From: Sedimentisphaerales bacterium
GTDB taxonomy: Bacteria; Planctomycetota; Phycisphaerae; Sedimentisphaerales; Anaerobacaceae
Reading direction: 5' to 3'
NCBI GenBank assembly: GCA_016932835.1
Contig: JAFGCD010000060.1
Location: 1-61,064, forward strand
Length of the DNA stretch: 61,064 bases
In this document: one piece after another, positions 9,680 to 19,246 of the stretch
Position numbering within the stretch: the first letter of the stretch is position 1
Layout of the letters: every line of letters begins with the position of its first letter
The notes under the pieces: generated by a model
Database searches by the model: none
What the model was told of the DNA's origin: nothing
Seen by the model: only the letters and a program-made list of their open reading frames with translations
Translations under genes and position numbers: made by a program

Positions 9680-10264
9680 CTATCTGCAGCCGCTGTGCAT
9701 CAGGCTGAGGACCTCGCTTCGGCTCTTCGGGTCCTTTCGGAATATCCCGCGAAGAGCCGAAGTAACCATCTCCGAACCGGGTTTTTTTATCCCGCGAATC
9801 GTCATGCAGCTATGAGACGCCTCCAGCACCACCGCAACGCCGCGCGTCTCCAAGTGTGTCATCAGGAAATCGGCGATCTGGTATGTGAGCCTCTCCTGCG
9901 TATGCAAACGACGCGCGAAGCACTCCACTATCCGCGCCAGCTTGCTGATTCCCAAAACCGCGCCGGTAGGCAGGTACGCAACGTGAGCAGAGCCGATGAA
10001 CGGCATCATGTGGTGCTCGCAAATGCTGTAAAACGGTATGTCCCGCAGCACGACGATTTCGTCGTAATTCTCCGTAAAGATGCTGCGAAGATGCACCTTG
10101 GGGTCCTCGCGCATCCCGCCCAAAAGCTCGGCATACATCCTCCCAACGCGCTGCGGAGTATCCCTGAGACCCTCGCGGTCGGGGTCTTCGCCAACCGCAA
10201 GGAGAATCTCCTTCACGGCCCTTTCGATTCTTTTGCTGTCTATTGCCTTGGCTTTTTTGCCCAT
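9680..10264 (-). CDS. folE: GTP cyclohydrolase I
   Basis: 194 residues from the ATG at 10262-10264. An upstream in-frame start at 10378 would add 38 atypical residues and overlap the preceding gene, so it is rejected. Signatures are EGLRDTPQRVGRMY, the zinc site in ICEHHMMPF and the second zinc Cys in SCMTIRG, with GSEMVTSALRG. It converts GTP to 7,8-dihydroneopterin triphosphate, the entry to folate, biopterin and queuosine. It lies directly upstream of the QueD-like gene, which uses its product, so the pair probably serves preQ0/queuosine synthesis, though folate is also served. Confidence 0.95.
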   Translation of the reverse strand: MGKKAKAIDSKRIERAVKEILLAVGEDPDREGLRDTPQRVGRMYAELLGGMREDPKVHLRSIFTENYDEIVVLRDIPFYSICEHHMMPFIGSAHVAYLPTGAVLGISKLARIVECFARRLHTQERLTYQIADFLMTHLETRGVAVVLEASHSCMTIRGIKKPGSEMVTSALRGIFRKDPKSRSEVLSLMHSGCR

Positions 10265-10374
10265 ATTACCGATCCCCGGGAGACGTTCGTCAGGCTGACG
10301 AGCCTGAATTACGGCACAATACCAAATCCCCCGCCAAAATGCAAATTCTCCCTGTCTTCGGTGGCCTGAAAGCT

Positions 10375-12039
10375 TCAAAGCTCCCGGCAGGCCTTCATTT
10401 TCGCCGCCAGGGAGGCAACCCTCGCGCCGAGTCGCCTCGCGCCGGCCAACTCGCCTTCGCCGACGCCCGCATCCAGTGGTCCGGTTATCGCAGCGGCACC
10501 AGGCTCGCCCCAGATACTGCCCGTTGTTTCATTCCGATACAACGGCCCGGCTACCACCATCCGGTTATTCAGCATGAACAGCAGCAGCGAAGTAACCACA
10601 TGGCCCTGACCGCCGACCTGCCCGCCCGCAGTGGCGAATGCCCCGCCCACCTTATCGGTGAAATCCACTTTCAGCTTCCAGTTCCAGTCGTCGATGATCG
10701 TCTTCATCTCACCGGGCACGTTCGCAAAATACGTCGGAGCGCCGAGGATAATGCCGTCCGCCGCTTCGAGGTCAGCCTTGGATGCCTCGCCGACTTTCTT
10801 AACCACGGCGGTGACCCCCGGAACACCGGCAGCGCCTTCGGCTACGCCGGCAGCCATCTTCTCAGTATTGCCCGTCCGCGAGTAATAAGCAATCAGAATG
10901 TTCGCGGCGACATCATTCTTCCTCCGGGCAAACCGAATGCACACCGGCTTTCCGACCGCAACCTTATGTCCTGTCGGTTCGAGCGTCCCGTTTGACGGGT
11001 CAATCGTGAATACGATCACGCTGTCGCCGCCCTGGTTGGCGACCAGACAGAACCTGCCTGTCGGGTCGATATTGAAGTTTCTCGGCGTCTTAATCTCCGC
11101 TGTCTCGTGCTCGACGAAGGCGAGCGTTCCGTCGTCCGGGCTGACTTTGTAAACGGCGATACTGTCGTGCCCGCGGTTCGAGGCGTAAACGAACCTGCCG
11201 GACGGGTGTACGCGAATCTCGGCGCAGCTATTGGATCCTTTGAATCCTGTGGGCAGAGTCGTGATTGCCTGCTTTGGCGTAAGGGCGCCTGAGGCCGGGT
11301 CGCGTGCAAAGACCGCCACCGTACAGTCCAGCTCATTGACTGCGTAGGCGTATTCCCCTTCCGGAGAAAATGCAAAGTGTCGCGGGCCTGCGCCCGGCGC
11401 GGTCTTGGCGAAGGCCGGATCATTCGCCGCCAATGTCCCCTTCTCGACGTCCAGCCGGTAGATCATTATCTTATCGATTCCGAGGTCCGCGACGTAGGCG
11501 AATCGATCGTCGCCGCTGACATTGATCGAGTGTGCGTGCGGCTCCTGTTGCCGGCGGCGATTCGGGCCGGAGCCTTCGTGCCGAACCGTCGCCGAAGCCT
11601 CGCCAAGCCGCCCGTCGGGCAGAATCGGATGCACCGAGGCGGTGCCGCTGCTGTAATTGGCTGCAAGGAGGTTCCTGCCCGCGTGGTCGATACTGATGTG
11701 GCAGGGCGCCGCCCCGCCTGAGCTGCGCGTGTTAAGCAGCGTCAAACCGCCCGAATCTGCGTCGATAGAAAAAGTGCTTACGGTCCCCTCGCCGACCTCA
11801 CTGACCGCATAGAGGTATTTGCCGCCCGGATAAATCTCGACGAAAGACGGGTCTTTCGCTTTGGCGGCAAGGACAGGCTGCGAAAGGGCCCCGGTCTCCA
11901 GATCGAGTACGCTGCGGTAAATCCCCTCGCTGCTGCTGCCGGATGTATAGGTTCCGATATATACATCGACCGATGCGGCCCCGGCCGGAGGCAAAGCCGC
12001 AAAACACAATAGTGCTGCAATCAGAACTCGCGTAGTCAT
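10375..12039 (-). CDS. Exported lactonase beta-propeller fused to WrbA-like flavodoxin
   Basis: 554 residues from the ATG at 12037-12039, which has a strong AGGGAGG site and opens a signal peptide (LIAALLCFAALPPAGA). Residues about 24-375 are a seven-bladed lactonase propeller of the 6-phosphogluconolactonase/YbhE group (VYIGTYTSG, PHAHSINV, GAGPRHFAFSPEGEYAY, VSGDDRFAYV). With hardly any linker, residues about 385-554 are a WrbA-type flavodoxin (ILIAYYSRTGNTEKMA FMN loop, GAPTYFANVPGEMK, GGQGHV). A signal peptide on an FMN quinone reductase is odd. At the joint there is a buried GGAGG site with two ATGs in another frame, so the fusion may come from a one-base loss between two adjacent genes. 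Confidence 0.8.
   Translation of the reverse strand: MTTRVLIAALLCFAALPPAGAASVDVYIGTYTSGSSSEGIYRSVLDLETGALSQPVLAAKAKDPSFVEIYPGGKYLYAVSEVGEGTVSTFSIDADSGGLTLLNTRSSGGAAPCHISIDHAGRNLLAANYSSGTASVHPILPDGRLGEASATVRHEGSGPNRRRQQEPHAHSINVSGDDRFAYVADLGIDKIMIYRLDVEKGTLAANDPAFAKTAPGAGPRHFAFSPEGEYAYAVNELDCTVAVFARDPASGALTPKQAITTLPTGFKGSNSCAEIRVHPSGRFVYASNRGHDSIAVYKVSPDDGTLAFVEHETAEIKTPRNFNIDPTGRFCLVANQGGDSVIVFTIDPSNGTLEPTGHKVAVGKPVCIRFARRKNDVAANILIAYYSRTGNTEKMAAGVAEGAAGVPGVTAVVKKVGEASKADLEAADGIILGAPTYFANVPGEMKTIIDDWNWKLKVDFTDKVGGAFATAGGQVGGQGHVVTSLLLFMLNNRMVVAGPLYRNETTGSIWGEPGAAAITGPLDAGVGEGELAGARRLGARVASLAAKMKACREL
10911..10925 (-). promoter_or_regulatory. Buried Shine-Dalgarno and start codons at the lactonase/flavodoxin joint
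   Basis: On the minus strand GGAGG (10921-10925) is followed 4 and 7 bases later by two ATGs (10914-10916 and 10911-10913). The ATGs are in a frame that soon stops. Restoring one base just after them would open the flavodoxin as its own gene beginning M-(M)-S-A-A-N-I-L-I-A-Y-Y, and the lactonase frame would stop about 15 codons later. This looks like the original translation start of the second gene. Confidence 0.5.
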
Positions 12040-12303
12040 AGTCAAAAAACCTCCCTGAACAAATCTGCAATATTGAATATCGATAATCGCCCCCGGCTGC
12101 ACAACGCCGAACGATAAAAAATTGACCCGCATAATCTACGCCACAGAGACCCCATTCTCAAGATAAAATAAAGCATGGCCGGTCAAGGCCTCCTGCAATC
12201 GTCTTTTCCGGGAGGTCTCGGCGCGATATACTAACCGAACGTAAAAACGCGATGATGCGATTCGTATCCGCCGGTGATGGCCCGGCTTGGGGTAAAAGAC
12301 CAG

Positions 12304-14340
12304 ATGAACTGCGGTTTATACATATCGAGATTCTTGGCGGTCTGCATTTGGATGCTTGCTCTGGGGCAGTCGGCGTTCGCCGGAGAAATTCTTAAAGATG
12401 AGTTTGAGCGAGCCAATCTTGATGCTTGGCGCATCAGGGAAGGAGATTGGACAGTCCGTAATGGCAGGGCCGTTGCCGAGGGCGGATTCTCGGTCCTGCT
12501 GAACCGGCAGGGTGAATTCAGGGACGTCGAGGTCACAGCCGATGTGGCTTATTCATACGAAAAAACGCACGCCGCCGCCGGTATTGTTTTCCGCTTCCGG
12601 GACGACTTCACCGGCTATGGGGCATGTCTGCGCGAGGTCGAAAAGGGATTCGACCAGCGCTTCGGCCCGTGGGAAAGGCCCGTCCTTCAACTCTACCGGT
12701 TAGATAAAGGCCGCTTCAAACTGCTCCAGGAGTCGAAAGTCATAGGCTGCCGGTCGGATCTGCTTCGGCGGTTGAAGGTAATCTGCAAAGGCCCCAACAT
12801 CTGGGTCTTCTATGAGGACATGACCCGGCCCATCCTGACCGAATACGACGACTGCTATGACAGGCCCGCAGCGGCAGGTCTCTGGAAGGACCATCATGGC
12901 AAAGGTATATTCGACAACTTCACCATCTCGCCGGTTATTTCGACCCCGCCTGCGCCCTTGCGCACGGACTTCTCGGACGTGAGGGGAGCCGTTTATATCC
13001 GTTCCAACGCCGTCAACTCGGTTCAAATGTGGCACGATTACTGGGACCACACCGCCGTTATCGACCGCGAGCTGTCATACGCCGGTCTCTACGGCTTCAA
13101 CATGGTCCAGGCGTATCTGCACTGGATCGTCTATGATCGGCACAGCCGGGACTACCTCAGGCGAATAGACGATTTCCTCGCCCGAGCCGACAAATACGGT
13201 CTGAAGGTCAATTTCATACTCTGGGACGATTGCGGGCACGTTGAGCCCACACTGAACTTCGCCGACCCAATCCCGGGGCGTCACAATTCGCAGATGATGC
13301 CGAATCCATCGCACAAAATCAGAAACAGCGAATCGCAGATGTCCGCCCACAAAGAGAAGTTTCGTGATTACATCGAGTCCGTCGCGGCGCGGTTCAGGAA
13401 CGACGACAGAATCGCATTCTGGCAACTCTATAATGAATGCATGGGCCCGAAGGAGCAGTACCGATCCGGCAAAGCGGACGCCAATCTCAATCGCCTCCTC
13501 ACCTGGACCCGCCAATGGGTAAAGGCTGCCGGAACGCGGATTCCCGTCACCGCAACGGGCGGCGCCTTCTACGGCCCGGCCTATTCCGATTTCTATTCGT
13601 ATCATTCCTACAGCAGCGGCGGCGCCCCTTTGCCCAACGCCGACGCAGGCCCCGAACACCTCTGCACCGAGACGCTCAACAGGCCCGATTCAAACCTGAT
13701 CGACTGCCTCGAAGACCTCGCAGGAAAGGACAACGGCTTCGTCGTATGGGAACTGATGATCGGAAGAGACAACTGCCGATACCCCTGGGGTCATCCCGAC
13801 GGCCTCGCCGAACCTGCTGAGCCTTTCCACGGAGTAATATACCCCGACGGCCACCCCTGGGACGTCAACGAAATAGCAGCACTTCTCGGCCGGGCCCGTT
13901 TCGACGCATTGCAGACCAGGCTCTTCGAGGTCGAATATTTCACCGGGCGATTCGAGAAGCTCGTGAAGCAGTCCGTTACACCGCGAATCGACTTCGACCT
14001 CGGCGATGAACCCGGCGCCGGCTCGCCCGACGCCTCCGCCGGTATCGGCATCGACGACTTCTCAATCCGATGGACCGGGCGACTTGTCCCTGAGAGGACG
14101 GGCGACTATACGTTCTTCGCCGATTGCGACGGCCTGCTGAGTCTTTGGATAAACGGCGACCGAGTCATAGAGAAAACCGACCACGCCCGCCGGGAAGTCC
14201 AAGGCGAAATCAGGCTCCCTGAGAACAAGGACTGCGAGATTCGAATCGATTATTACCACAAGGAAGGCCCTTCGAGCAATCACATCCGCTTCTCAGGCCC
14301 GGACATGCCCAAACGACCGCTGTTTATTGGGTCTCAATGA
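12304..14340 (+). CDS. Secreted multidomain glycoside hydrolase: LamG-like, TIM barrel, PA14
   Basis: 678 residues from ATG 12304, which directly opens a signal peptide (FLAVCIWMLALGQSAFA). GTG 12274 and ATG 12277 upstream would only lengthen the N-terminus. Residues about 28-200 form a concanavalin/LamG-like jelly roll (AAGIVFRFRDDFTGYG). A GH-A clan barrel follows (about 225-520) with acid/base candidate FWQLYNECM and a later FVVWELMIG holding a possible nucleophile. The last 140 residues are a PA14 domain (GDYTFFADCDGLLSLWINGD). It is probably an exported beta-glycanase of the GH5-like group with sugar-binding ends. Its last 17 bases overlap the convergent SGNH gene. Confidence 0.72.
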   Translation: MNCGLYISRFLAVCIWMLALGQSAFAGEILKDEFERANLDAWRIREGDWTVRNGRAVAEGGFSVLLNRQGEFRDVEVTADVAYSYEKTHAAAGIVFRFRDDFTGYGACLREVEKGFDQRFGPWERPVLQLYRLDKGRFKLLQESKVIGCRSDLLRRLKVICKGPNIWVFYEDMTRPILTEYDDCYDRPAAAGLWKDHHGKGIFDNFTISPVISTPPAPLRTDFSDVRGAVYIRSNAVNSVQMWHDYWDHTAVIDRELSYAGLYGFNMVQAYLHWIVYDRHSRDYLRRIDDFLARADKYGLKVNFILWDDCGHVEPTLNFADPIPGRHNSQMMPNPSHKIRNSESQMSAHKEKFRDYIESVAARFRNDDRIAFWQLYNECMGPKEQYRSGKADANLNRLLTWTRQWVKAAGTRIPVTATGGAFYGPAYSDFYSYHSYSSGGAPLPNADAGPEHLCTETLNRPDSNLIDCLEDLAGKDNGFVVWELMIGRDNCRYPWGHPDGLAEPAEPFHGVIYPDGHPWDVNEIAALLGRARFDALQTRLFEVEYFTGRFEKLVKQSVTPRIDFDLGDEPGAGSPDASAGIGIDDFSIRWTGRLVPERTGDYTFFADCDGLLSLWINGDRVIEKTDHARREVQGEIRLPENKDCEIRIDYYHKEGPSSNHIRFSGPDMPKRPLFIGSQ

Positions 14341-15544
14341 TCGCCTTAAAGACTGTCTCGGCTGTCAGCCGGTGTCCCTGCTCTCCGAGGTGCACCTTGT
14401 CCCGGCAGAAAAGCTCATTTCTGGCGGTTTCCTCGACGCCCGCCTTGTGGAATGCCGCAGAGACATCGGCCAGGGCCGTTTTCTTCTCTGCCGCAACCGT
14501 CCGGACTGCCAAGGCCAGTTCCTCCATCGTATCCCACCGCTCGACCGCCGGGCACGTTGTCACCAGCATGATCTCGCTGCGCCCGCCCGTCAGCCGGCGA
14601 ATCCTCTCAACGCCGATTCGCAAAATACGCTCGAACTTCGTCCGCCGCATCCCGGCGTCCCAGTCGTTGAAGCCGAACCATACGACAACAAGATCGGGCT
14701 GCGGATTTTCGCTGAGCCATCGAGGCATGAGAATCAGGTTTTGGCTCAACTGCGTCCCGCCGATTGCAGGATTCACAAGCGTCACTTCCCCGCCGAACCG
14801 CTCCTTCAGCCGCCCCCGCAGAACCTCCGACCACAAAATATCGCGATTGGCCCAATGCCGCTTGTCGCTGAGTGAATCGCCCATCGTAACAATTGTCACC
14901 GGTTCTTCGGACTTGAGCTTCTCGAGCGTTTTCAGCGGGCCGCCTTGTGACGGTGTATAGTCGTTGCAGTCCAGACTGATGGAAGATTCGAGACATATAT
15001 GGTCTATCGCGAAGGAATGCGCGGGATAGTCGCGCCAGTAATACCATTTGCCGAACCACAGGTTGCCGAAGCCGGAAGGCGCATACCCGCCTTTTGAATC
15101 GGCCGGTTCTCCCCCAGGCAGTTCCGGAATAAGTTCCCGCCAGGCGACAGTGACCTTGCGCCACTGCGTCGAATCGATTGGAAAGCAGAATGCGTATCGC
15201 AGGCTGTAGTCGGACTTGTCGATCATCTCGAGTCCAGCCCAGCTTTTCGAGCCGTCCCCCTTGACGTAGAAACTGACCCCTGCCGAGTCGTTCCATTTCT
15301 CATCGGCGGCGACCGAAGCTGTGAAGAATCCGCTCGGCCGATTTTCGCGAAACCCGAATAAGCAGGCGTCACCGAATCGTCCGGGCACAACGGAAACCTT
15401 GCCGACAGGCTCCTTATCCGGCCCGGCGGTAGGCTTGTGACGCACCGTATCCATATCGAAGATGACGGTCTCGCCGCCCCAAGCCGCCGACAATGCCGCC
15501 GCAACAGCAATCAACACAAGCTGGACTATCCGGCATTTTTCCAT
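14324..15544 (-). CDS. Secreted SGNH/GDSL hydrolase with N-terminal carbohydrate-binding-like domain
   Basis: 406 residues with a signal peptide (LVLIAVAAALSAAWGG). The first 180 residues form a beta-rich domain with many aromatic residues (GLEMIDKSDYSLRYAF, WFGKWYYWRDYP), like a carbohydrate-binding module. The rest is an SGNH hydrolase with block I MGDSLS, block II IGGTQL, block III WFGFNDWD and the Asp-x-x-His of block V, DKVHLGEQGH. It is likely a carbohydrate esterase (deacetylase) acting outside the cytoplasm on acetylated polysaccharide. An AAGGAAC site precedes the ATG. Same strand as deoC, 79 bases apart. Confidence 0.82.
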   Translation of the reverse strand: MEKCRIVQLVLIAVAAALSAAWGGETVIFDMDTVRHKPTAGPDKEPVGKVSVVPGRFGDACLFGFRENRPSGFFTASVAADEKWNDSAGVSFYVKGDGSKSWAGLEMIDKSDYSLRYAFCFPIDSTQWRKVTVAWRELIPELPGGEPADSKGGYAPSGFGNLWFGKWYYWRDYPAHSFAIDHICLESSISLDCNDYTPSQGGPLKTLEKLKSEEPVTIVTMGDSLSDKRHWANRDILWSEVLRGRLKERFGGEVTLVNPAIGGTQLSQNLILMPRWLSENPQPDLVVVWFGFNDWDAGMRRTKFERILRIGVERIRRLTGGRSEIMLVTTCPAVERWDTMEELALAVRTVAAEKKTALADVSAAFHKAGVEETARNELFCRDKVHLGEQGHRLTAETVFKAIIETQ

Positions 15545-15623
15545 TGAGCGTGTTCCTTAAACATCGCAGCCGGTCGAACCGCCCAAACCGCGAAAGCAAC
15601 TCTCACGACAGATTCGCAAACAA

Positions 15624-16307
15624 TCACTCTTCCAGCCTGCGACGGCATTCATCGAGAATGTTCTTTGTACGGCTTGCCCCGACGCGAGTGACGCCGACGG
15701 CCCGGACTTCGAGCAGGCTGTCCAGATCGCGAACGCCCCCGGCCGCCTTGACCTGAACCCCGGCCGGAGAGTACTGCCGCATCAGCCGTAAATCGTCGAG
15801 CGTAGCCCCGCCCGGCCCGTACCCCGTCGAAGTCTTGACCCAGTCCGCCTTCAACTCGCCGCATATCTTGCACAGCCTTATCTTCCGGGGGTTATCCAGA
15901 TAACAGTTCTCGAAGATTACCTTCACCTTCCGTCCGTGTGAGTGGGCCGCTTCGATTACGGCCGCTATGTCGCGCCGCACATAGTCCCAGTCGTTGCTCA
16001 GGGCCCTGCTGATATTTATGACCATATCGAGTTCCTCGCCGCCGTCGGCTGCGGCCTGCTCGGCCTCGGTGACCTTGATACTCGTAGCGTGACCGCCGTG
16101 CGGAAAACCGATGGTTGTGCTCGCCTTGACCGTACTCCCGGCGAGAATCTCCGCGCATCGCTTCAGATAGAACGGCATAATGCAGACACTGGCGGCATCG
16201 TATTCCAGCGCCAGCCGGCAGCCCGCTTCCAACTGCTCGACTGTAAGGGTGGGATTGAGAAGCGAATGGTCGATCATTTTCGCTATGTCTTCGTATTTGT
16301 AGTCCAT
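15624..16307 (-). CDS. deoC: Deoxyribose-phosphate aldolase
   Basis: 227 residues. The class I aldolase signature is complete: IDHSLLNPTLT at the N-terminus, the Schiff-base lysine in DWVKTSTGYGPGGAT, and the proton-relay lysine region VQVKAAGGVRD. It splits 2-deoxyribose-5-phosphate into glyceraldehyde-3-phosphate and acetaldehyde. A GGAGCG site lies before the ATG. It lies 48 bases downstream of a sugar isomerase and Gfo/Idh oxidoreductase on the same strand, so here it may serve a sugar catabolic route rather than nucleoside salvage; no nucleoside phosphorylase is nearby. Confidence 0.95.
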   Translation of the reverse strand: MDYKYEDIAKMIDHSLLNPTLTVEQLEAGCRLALEYDAASVCIMPFYLKRCAEILAGSTVKASTTIGFPHGGHATSIKVTEAEQAAADGGEELDMVINISRALSNDWDYVRRDIAAVIEAAHSHGRKVKVIFENCYLDNPRKIRLCKICGELKADWVKTSTGYGPGGATLDDLRLMRQYSPAGVQVKAAGGVRDLDSLLEVRAVGVTRVGASRTKNILDECRRRLEE

Positions 16308-16355
16308 TGCGTCGCTCCAATATGGTAATGTCGGACACTCCTCACGCCGGTTGGG

Positions 16356-17276
16356 TTATTCCGGCATGAACTGGCTCAAGTATCTGCCGCTTTGTCGCAG
16401 AGCCTCTTTGCGCAGGCCGACAGAACCTTCGTAAGCACGGTCCTCGACCTCGATACACACCGCGCCGGTGTAGCCGGTATCGCCGAGCACGGAAAGCAGC
16501 CCGGCCCAATCGACATCACCCAATCCAGGCAGTTTCGGAGTATGGTATTCGAGCGGATTGGCGAGTATCCCGACTTCATCCAGCTTGTGGCGGTCGATGC
16601 GGGCATCCTTGGCGTGAACATGAAATATCCGATCCGCAAATTCGCGAACCGCCCTGGTGTAATCCATCTGCTGCCAGACCAAATGCGACGGGTCGAAATT
16701 CAGCCCGAAGTTCCGGCTCGGTATCTCATCGAACATCCGCCGCCAGATCGCCGGGCTGATCGCAAGGTTCTTGCCGCCGGGCCATTCGTCGTCCGTGAAG
16801 AACATCGGGCAATTCTCGATCCCAATCTTCACCCCCTTATCGGCGGCGTATTTCACAAGCGGCTTCCAAACCTGCTTGAACCGGGGCCAGTTCGCTTCTA
16901 CCGATTTGGTCCAGTCTCTGCCTATGAAACTATTGACCACCCCAACGTCCAGCAGCGCCGCCGCATTGACAACCTTCTTGATATGATCGATATATACCTT
17001 GGCCTCGGCCTTATCCGGCGCAAGAGGATTCGGGTAGTAACCAAGCCCGCTGACGGCAACCTGCGCCTCCGCCAGCAAATCCTTTATCCGCACCGCGTCG
17101 GACTTGCTTAGATTCGCAGCGTCGATATGGGTCACCCCCGCATATCGTCTCTCCGCCTTGCCTTTGGGCCAGCACATCAGCTCGACACACGAAAAGCCTT
17201 CTTCCGATGCAAACTCAACGACCTCTTCAAGAGAAAGGTCGGCCAAAATCGCACTGACAAAACCCAATCTCATCAT
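16356..17276 (-). CDS. Sugar phosphate isomerase/epimerase (xylose isomerase-like TIM barrel)
   Basis: 306 residues from the ATG at 17274-17276, which follows GAAAGGAG by a few bases and overlaps the upstream stop as ATGA; ATG 17273 is an equal choice. A longer frame to 17336 lies inside the upstream gene and is rejected. Metal-binding residues expected for the AP-endonuclease-2/IolE-like barrel are visible: [24 protein letters not shown] and VCIEVEDR. Paired directly with a Gfo/Idh oxidoreductase, as is common for inositol or rare-sugar catabolism in planctomycetes. Substrate unknown. Confidence 0.85.
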   Translation of the reverse strand: MMRLGFVSAILADLSLEEVVEFASEEGFSCVELMCWPKGKAERRYAGVTHIDAANLSKSDAVRIKDLLAEAQVAVSGLGYYPNPLAPDKAEAKVYIDHIKKVVNAAALLDVGVVNSFIGRDWTKSVEANWPRFKQVWKPLVKYAADKGVKIGIENCPMFFTDDEWPGGKNLAISPAIWRRMFDEIPSRNFGLNFDPSHLVWQQMDYTRAVREFADRIFHVHAKDARIDRHKLDEVGILANPLEYHTPKLPGLGDVDWAGLLSVLGDTGYTGAVCIEVEDRAYEGSVGLRKEALRQSGRYLSQFMPE

Positions 17277-18433
17277 TTGTCTCCTTTCAATTCGACCCAC
17301 CGCTGTTCGCGATGGCTTTTTAGAATCGCTTCGCACAGCAATATTTCCCTGTGCCCGTCGGCAAATGTCGCAAATTCCGGCGCTGCGTTGAAATCGCCCG
17401 CCTCGATATAATCGTAGAAGGCCCTGAAATTCTGCTTGAACGTATCGGCAAATCCCTCGTTGTGGCCTCCCGGACAGCCGATATACCGTCTTGCCGAATC
17501 AGAAACCAGGGCCGGATCGCGCAGCAGAAGCTCATTGGCCTTGTCGCGATGCCCGACCCACAATTCGTTAGGCTGCTCGCTGCACCACGACAGCGAACAC
17601 TTAGACCCTGCTAACTCGTACCGCAGGCAGTTCTTTCGGCCGGCTGTCACCTGCGAGACCCAGAGACAACCCCTGCCCCCGCCGGCAAATCGCATCAATA
17701 TGCACCCATAATCCTCGGTCGATATATCGACGCTCTCCCGCCTGGCCTGCGCGGTTTCATCCTTGCCCTTGAAAGTCTCGACCTCGCCCAGGGGCCTTCG
17801 CCTCACCGGATGAACCGTACAAAGATCCGAACAGACCGCCTCGACCTCCAGCCCTGTTATGCTATGAATCAGGTCCAGCCAGTGCGTCCCGATATCCGCC
17901 ACCGCGCGAAGCTCCCCGCCTTCCTCTGCCAACACGCGCCAGTTGTAATCGGTGTCGTGGAAAAGCCAGTCCTGCACGTAGCTGCCGCACACCGAGAATA
18001 CATCCCCCACATCGCCACGCCGAACCATTTGTGCTGCTTCGATGCAAAGCGGATAAAAGCGAATATTGTAATTGACCCCCGCCGCTGCGCCCGCCCTGGC
18101 CGCCAACTCCACCAGTTCAGCCGACTCGGCGGAATTCATCGCCAGCGGCTTTTCGCACATAACGTGTTTGCCTGCATGGAGGGCCTTCTTGGTCATTTCG
18201 TAGTGCAGCCGATTAGGCGTTGCCAGATGAACCGCCTGCACACCCGAATCGCCTAAGACCTCGTCGTAATCCGAATAAGCCCTGGCCAGCCCCAACTGTT
18301 TGGCCGCCCGGCCGGTCTCATCCGCATCGACCCCCAAAATCCCGACGACCTTCACTCCCGCCCTGCGCAAAGCCTCGACATGCACAGGCCCGATGAAACC
18401 CGCCCCGACAACTGCAACACCGATATCAGACAT
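17273..18433 (-). CDS. Gfo/Idh/MocA family NAD(P)-dependent oxidoreductase
   Basis: 386 residues from the ATG at 18431-18433, preceded by AAGGAGTATTAAGG; an in-frame start 11 codons earlier lacks a ribosome site. The N-terminal Rossmann domain shows [11 protein letters not shown] and the family motif CEKPLAMN. The C-terminal alpha/beta domain holds [10 protein letters not shown], with the usual catalytic Asp/His. It oxidises or reduces a sugar or cyclitol hydroxyl. No signal peptide, so cytoplasmic. First gene of the minus-strand set with the sugar isomerase, deoC and SGNH hydrolase. Confidence 0.9.
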   Translation of the reverse strand: MSDIGVAVVGAGFIGPVHVEALRRAGVKVVGILGVDADETGRAAKQLGLARAYSDYDEVLGDSGVQAVHLATPNRLHYEMTKKALHAGKHVMCEKPLAMNSAESAELVELAARAGAAAGVNYNIRFYPLCIEAAQMVRRGDVGDVFSVCGSYVQDWLFHDTDYNWRVLAEEGGELRAVADIGTHWLDLIHSITGLEVEAVCSDLCTVHPVRRRPLGEVETFKGKDETAQARRESVDISTEDYGCILMRFAGGGRGCLWVSQVTAGRKNCLRYELAGSKCSLSWCSEQPNELWVGHRDKANELLLRDPALVSDSARRYIGCPGGHNEGFADTFKQNFRAFYDYIEAGDFNAAPEFATFADGHREILLCEAILKSHREQRWVELKGDK

Positions 18434-18750
18434 CCTTAATACTCCTTGAAATCGAAACCAGAGCATTATAGCCGAACCCGCACAGAAAAGCCACGCCCTT
18501 AAACCACCCGCCCCATTCTGCGCTCATGCTGACTATCCAAACAGGCCAATTGCTTGTTAAATTGCCCGGCCTTTATGTCGATATTCTATCAACGGTAAAA
18601 GAACACTCTTTGATGGGTGGTTAAGAACTGTCTCCGGAATGTGCCAGCGAGTGTTTCGGGCGCCGCATCGAGCATTCTTAGTGTGACAGAAGAAATCATT
18701 ATCGGAAAGTCAAAGCGTCACAGCCTGTAAGGGGCAAATAAGGAGACTAC
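18434..18750. other. Divergent promoter region between sugar operon and signalling genes
   Basis: 317 bp holding the promoters of both directions. A TTAAACCACCC at 18499-18509 is mirrored by GGGTGGTTAA at 18615-18624, an inverted pair with one bulged base about 105 bp apart. Its function is unknown and it may be chance. The end carries AAGGAG, the ribosome site of the response regulator. I see no consensus -35/-10 pair that I would defend. Confidence 0.4.
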
Positions 18751-19200
18751 ATGGCGGAATCGTGCAGCAAGGTTCTCGTAATCGAGGATGAAGAACATAT
18801 CCGGACGGTCATAGAATACAACCTCAAACAGCAGGGCTTCGAAGTCTATCGCGCAGGCGACGGAGTCGTAGGCCTGGAACTGGCCCGAAGAGTGCTGCCG
18901 GACGTCATTCTACTCGATTGGATGATGCCCGAAATGGACGGATTGGAGATCCTCACCGAACTAAAATACGACAACGCAACAGCGCAAATACCGGTCCTGA
19001 TGCTCACCGCAAGAGGTACGCCTTCCGACATCGAAAAGGCCCTTGAATTGGGGGCTAACGGCTACATCACCAAGCCCTTCGATCCGACGTCGCTCGGCCG
19101 GACTATCAGGGAAAAACTACGCAAACAAACCGAAACCGTCCCGACCCGCTGCAACGAAGCGACGCCTTCAAACGCCAGCGAAACCGGGCAACGCCATTAA
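18751..19200 (+). CDS. Single-domain response regulator
   Basis: 149 residues: one receiver domain and a short polar tail. The acidic pocket is E12-D13, the phosphoacceptor is D56 in ILLDWMMPEMDG, the switch Thr is in MLTARG and the conserved Lys in YITKPFD. There is no DNA-binding or enzymatic output domain, as in CheY/DivK-type regulators, so it acts by protein contact or phosphotransfer. An AAGGAG site lies 6 bases before the ATG. It lies 46 bases upstream of a histidine kinase that has its own receiver, so the two likely form one relay. Confidence 0.93.
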   Translation: MAESCSKVLVIEDEEHIRTVIEYNLKQQGFEVYRAGDGVVGLELARRVLPDVILLDWMMPEMDGLEILTELKYDNATAQIPVLMLTARGTPSDIEKALELGANGYITKPFDPTSLGRTIREKLRKQTETVPTRCNEATPSNASETGQRH

Positions 19201-19246
19201 CGCAAAAATCCCGCCGCAGATCGAATATGTTTAGTCGAGGCTGATT

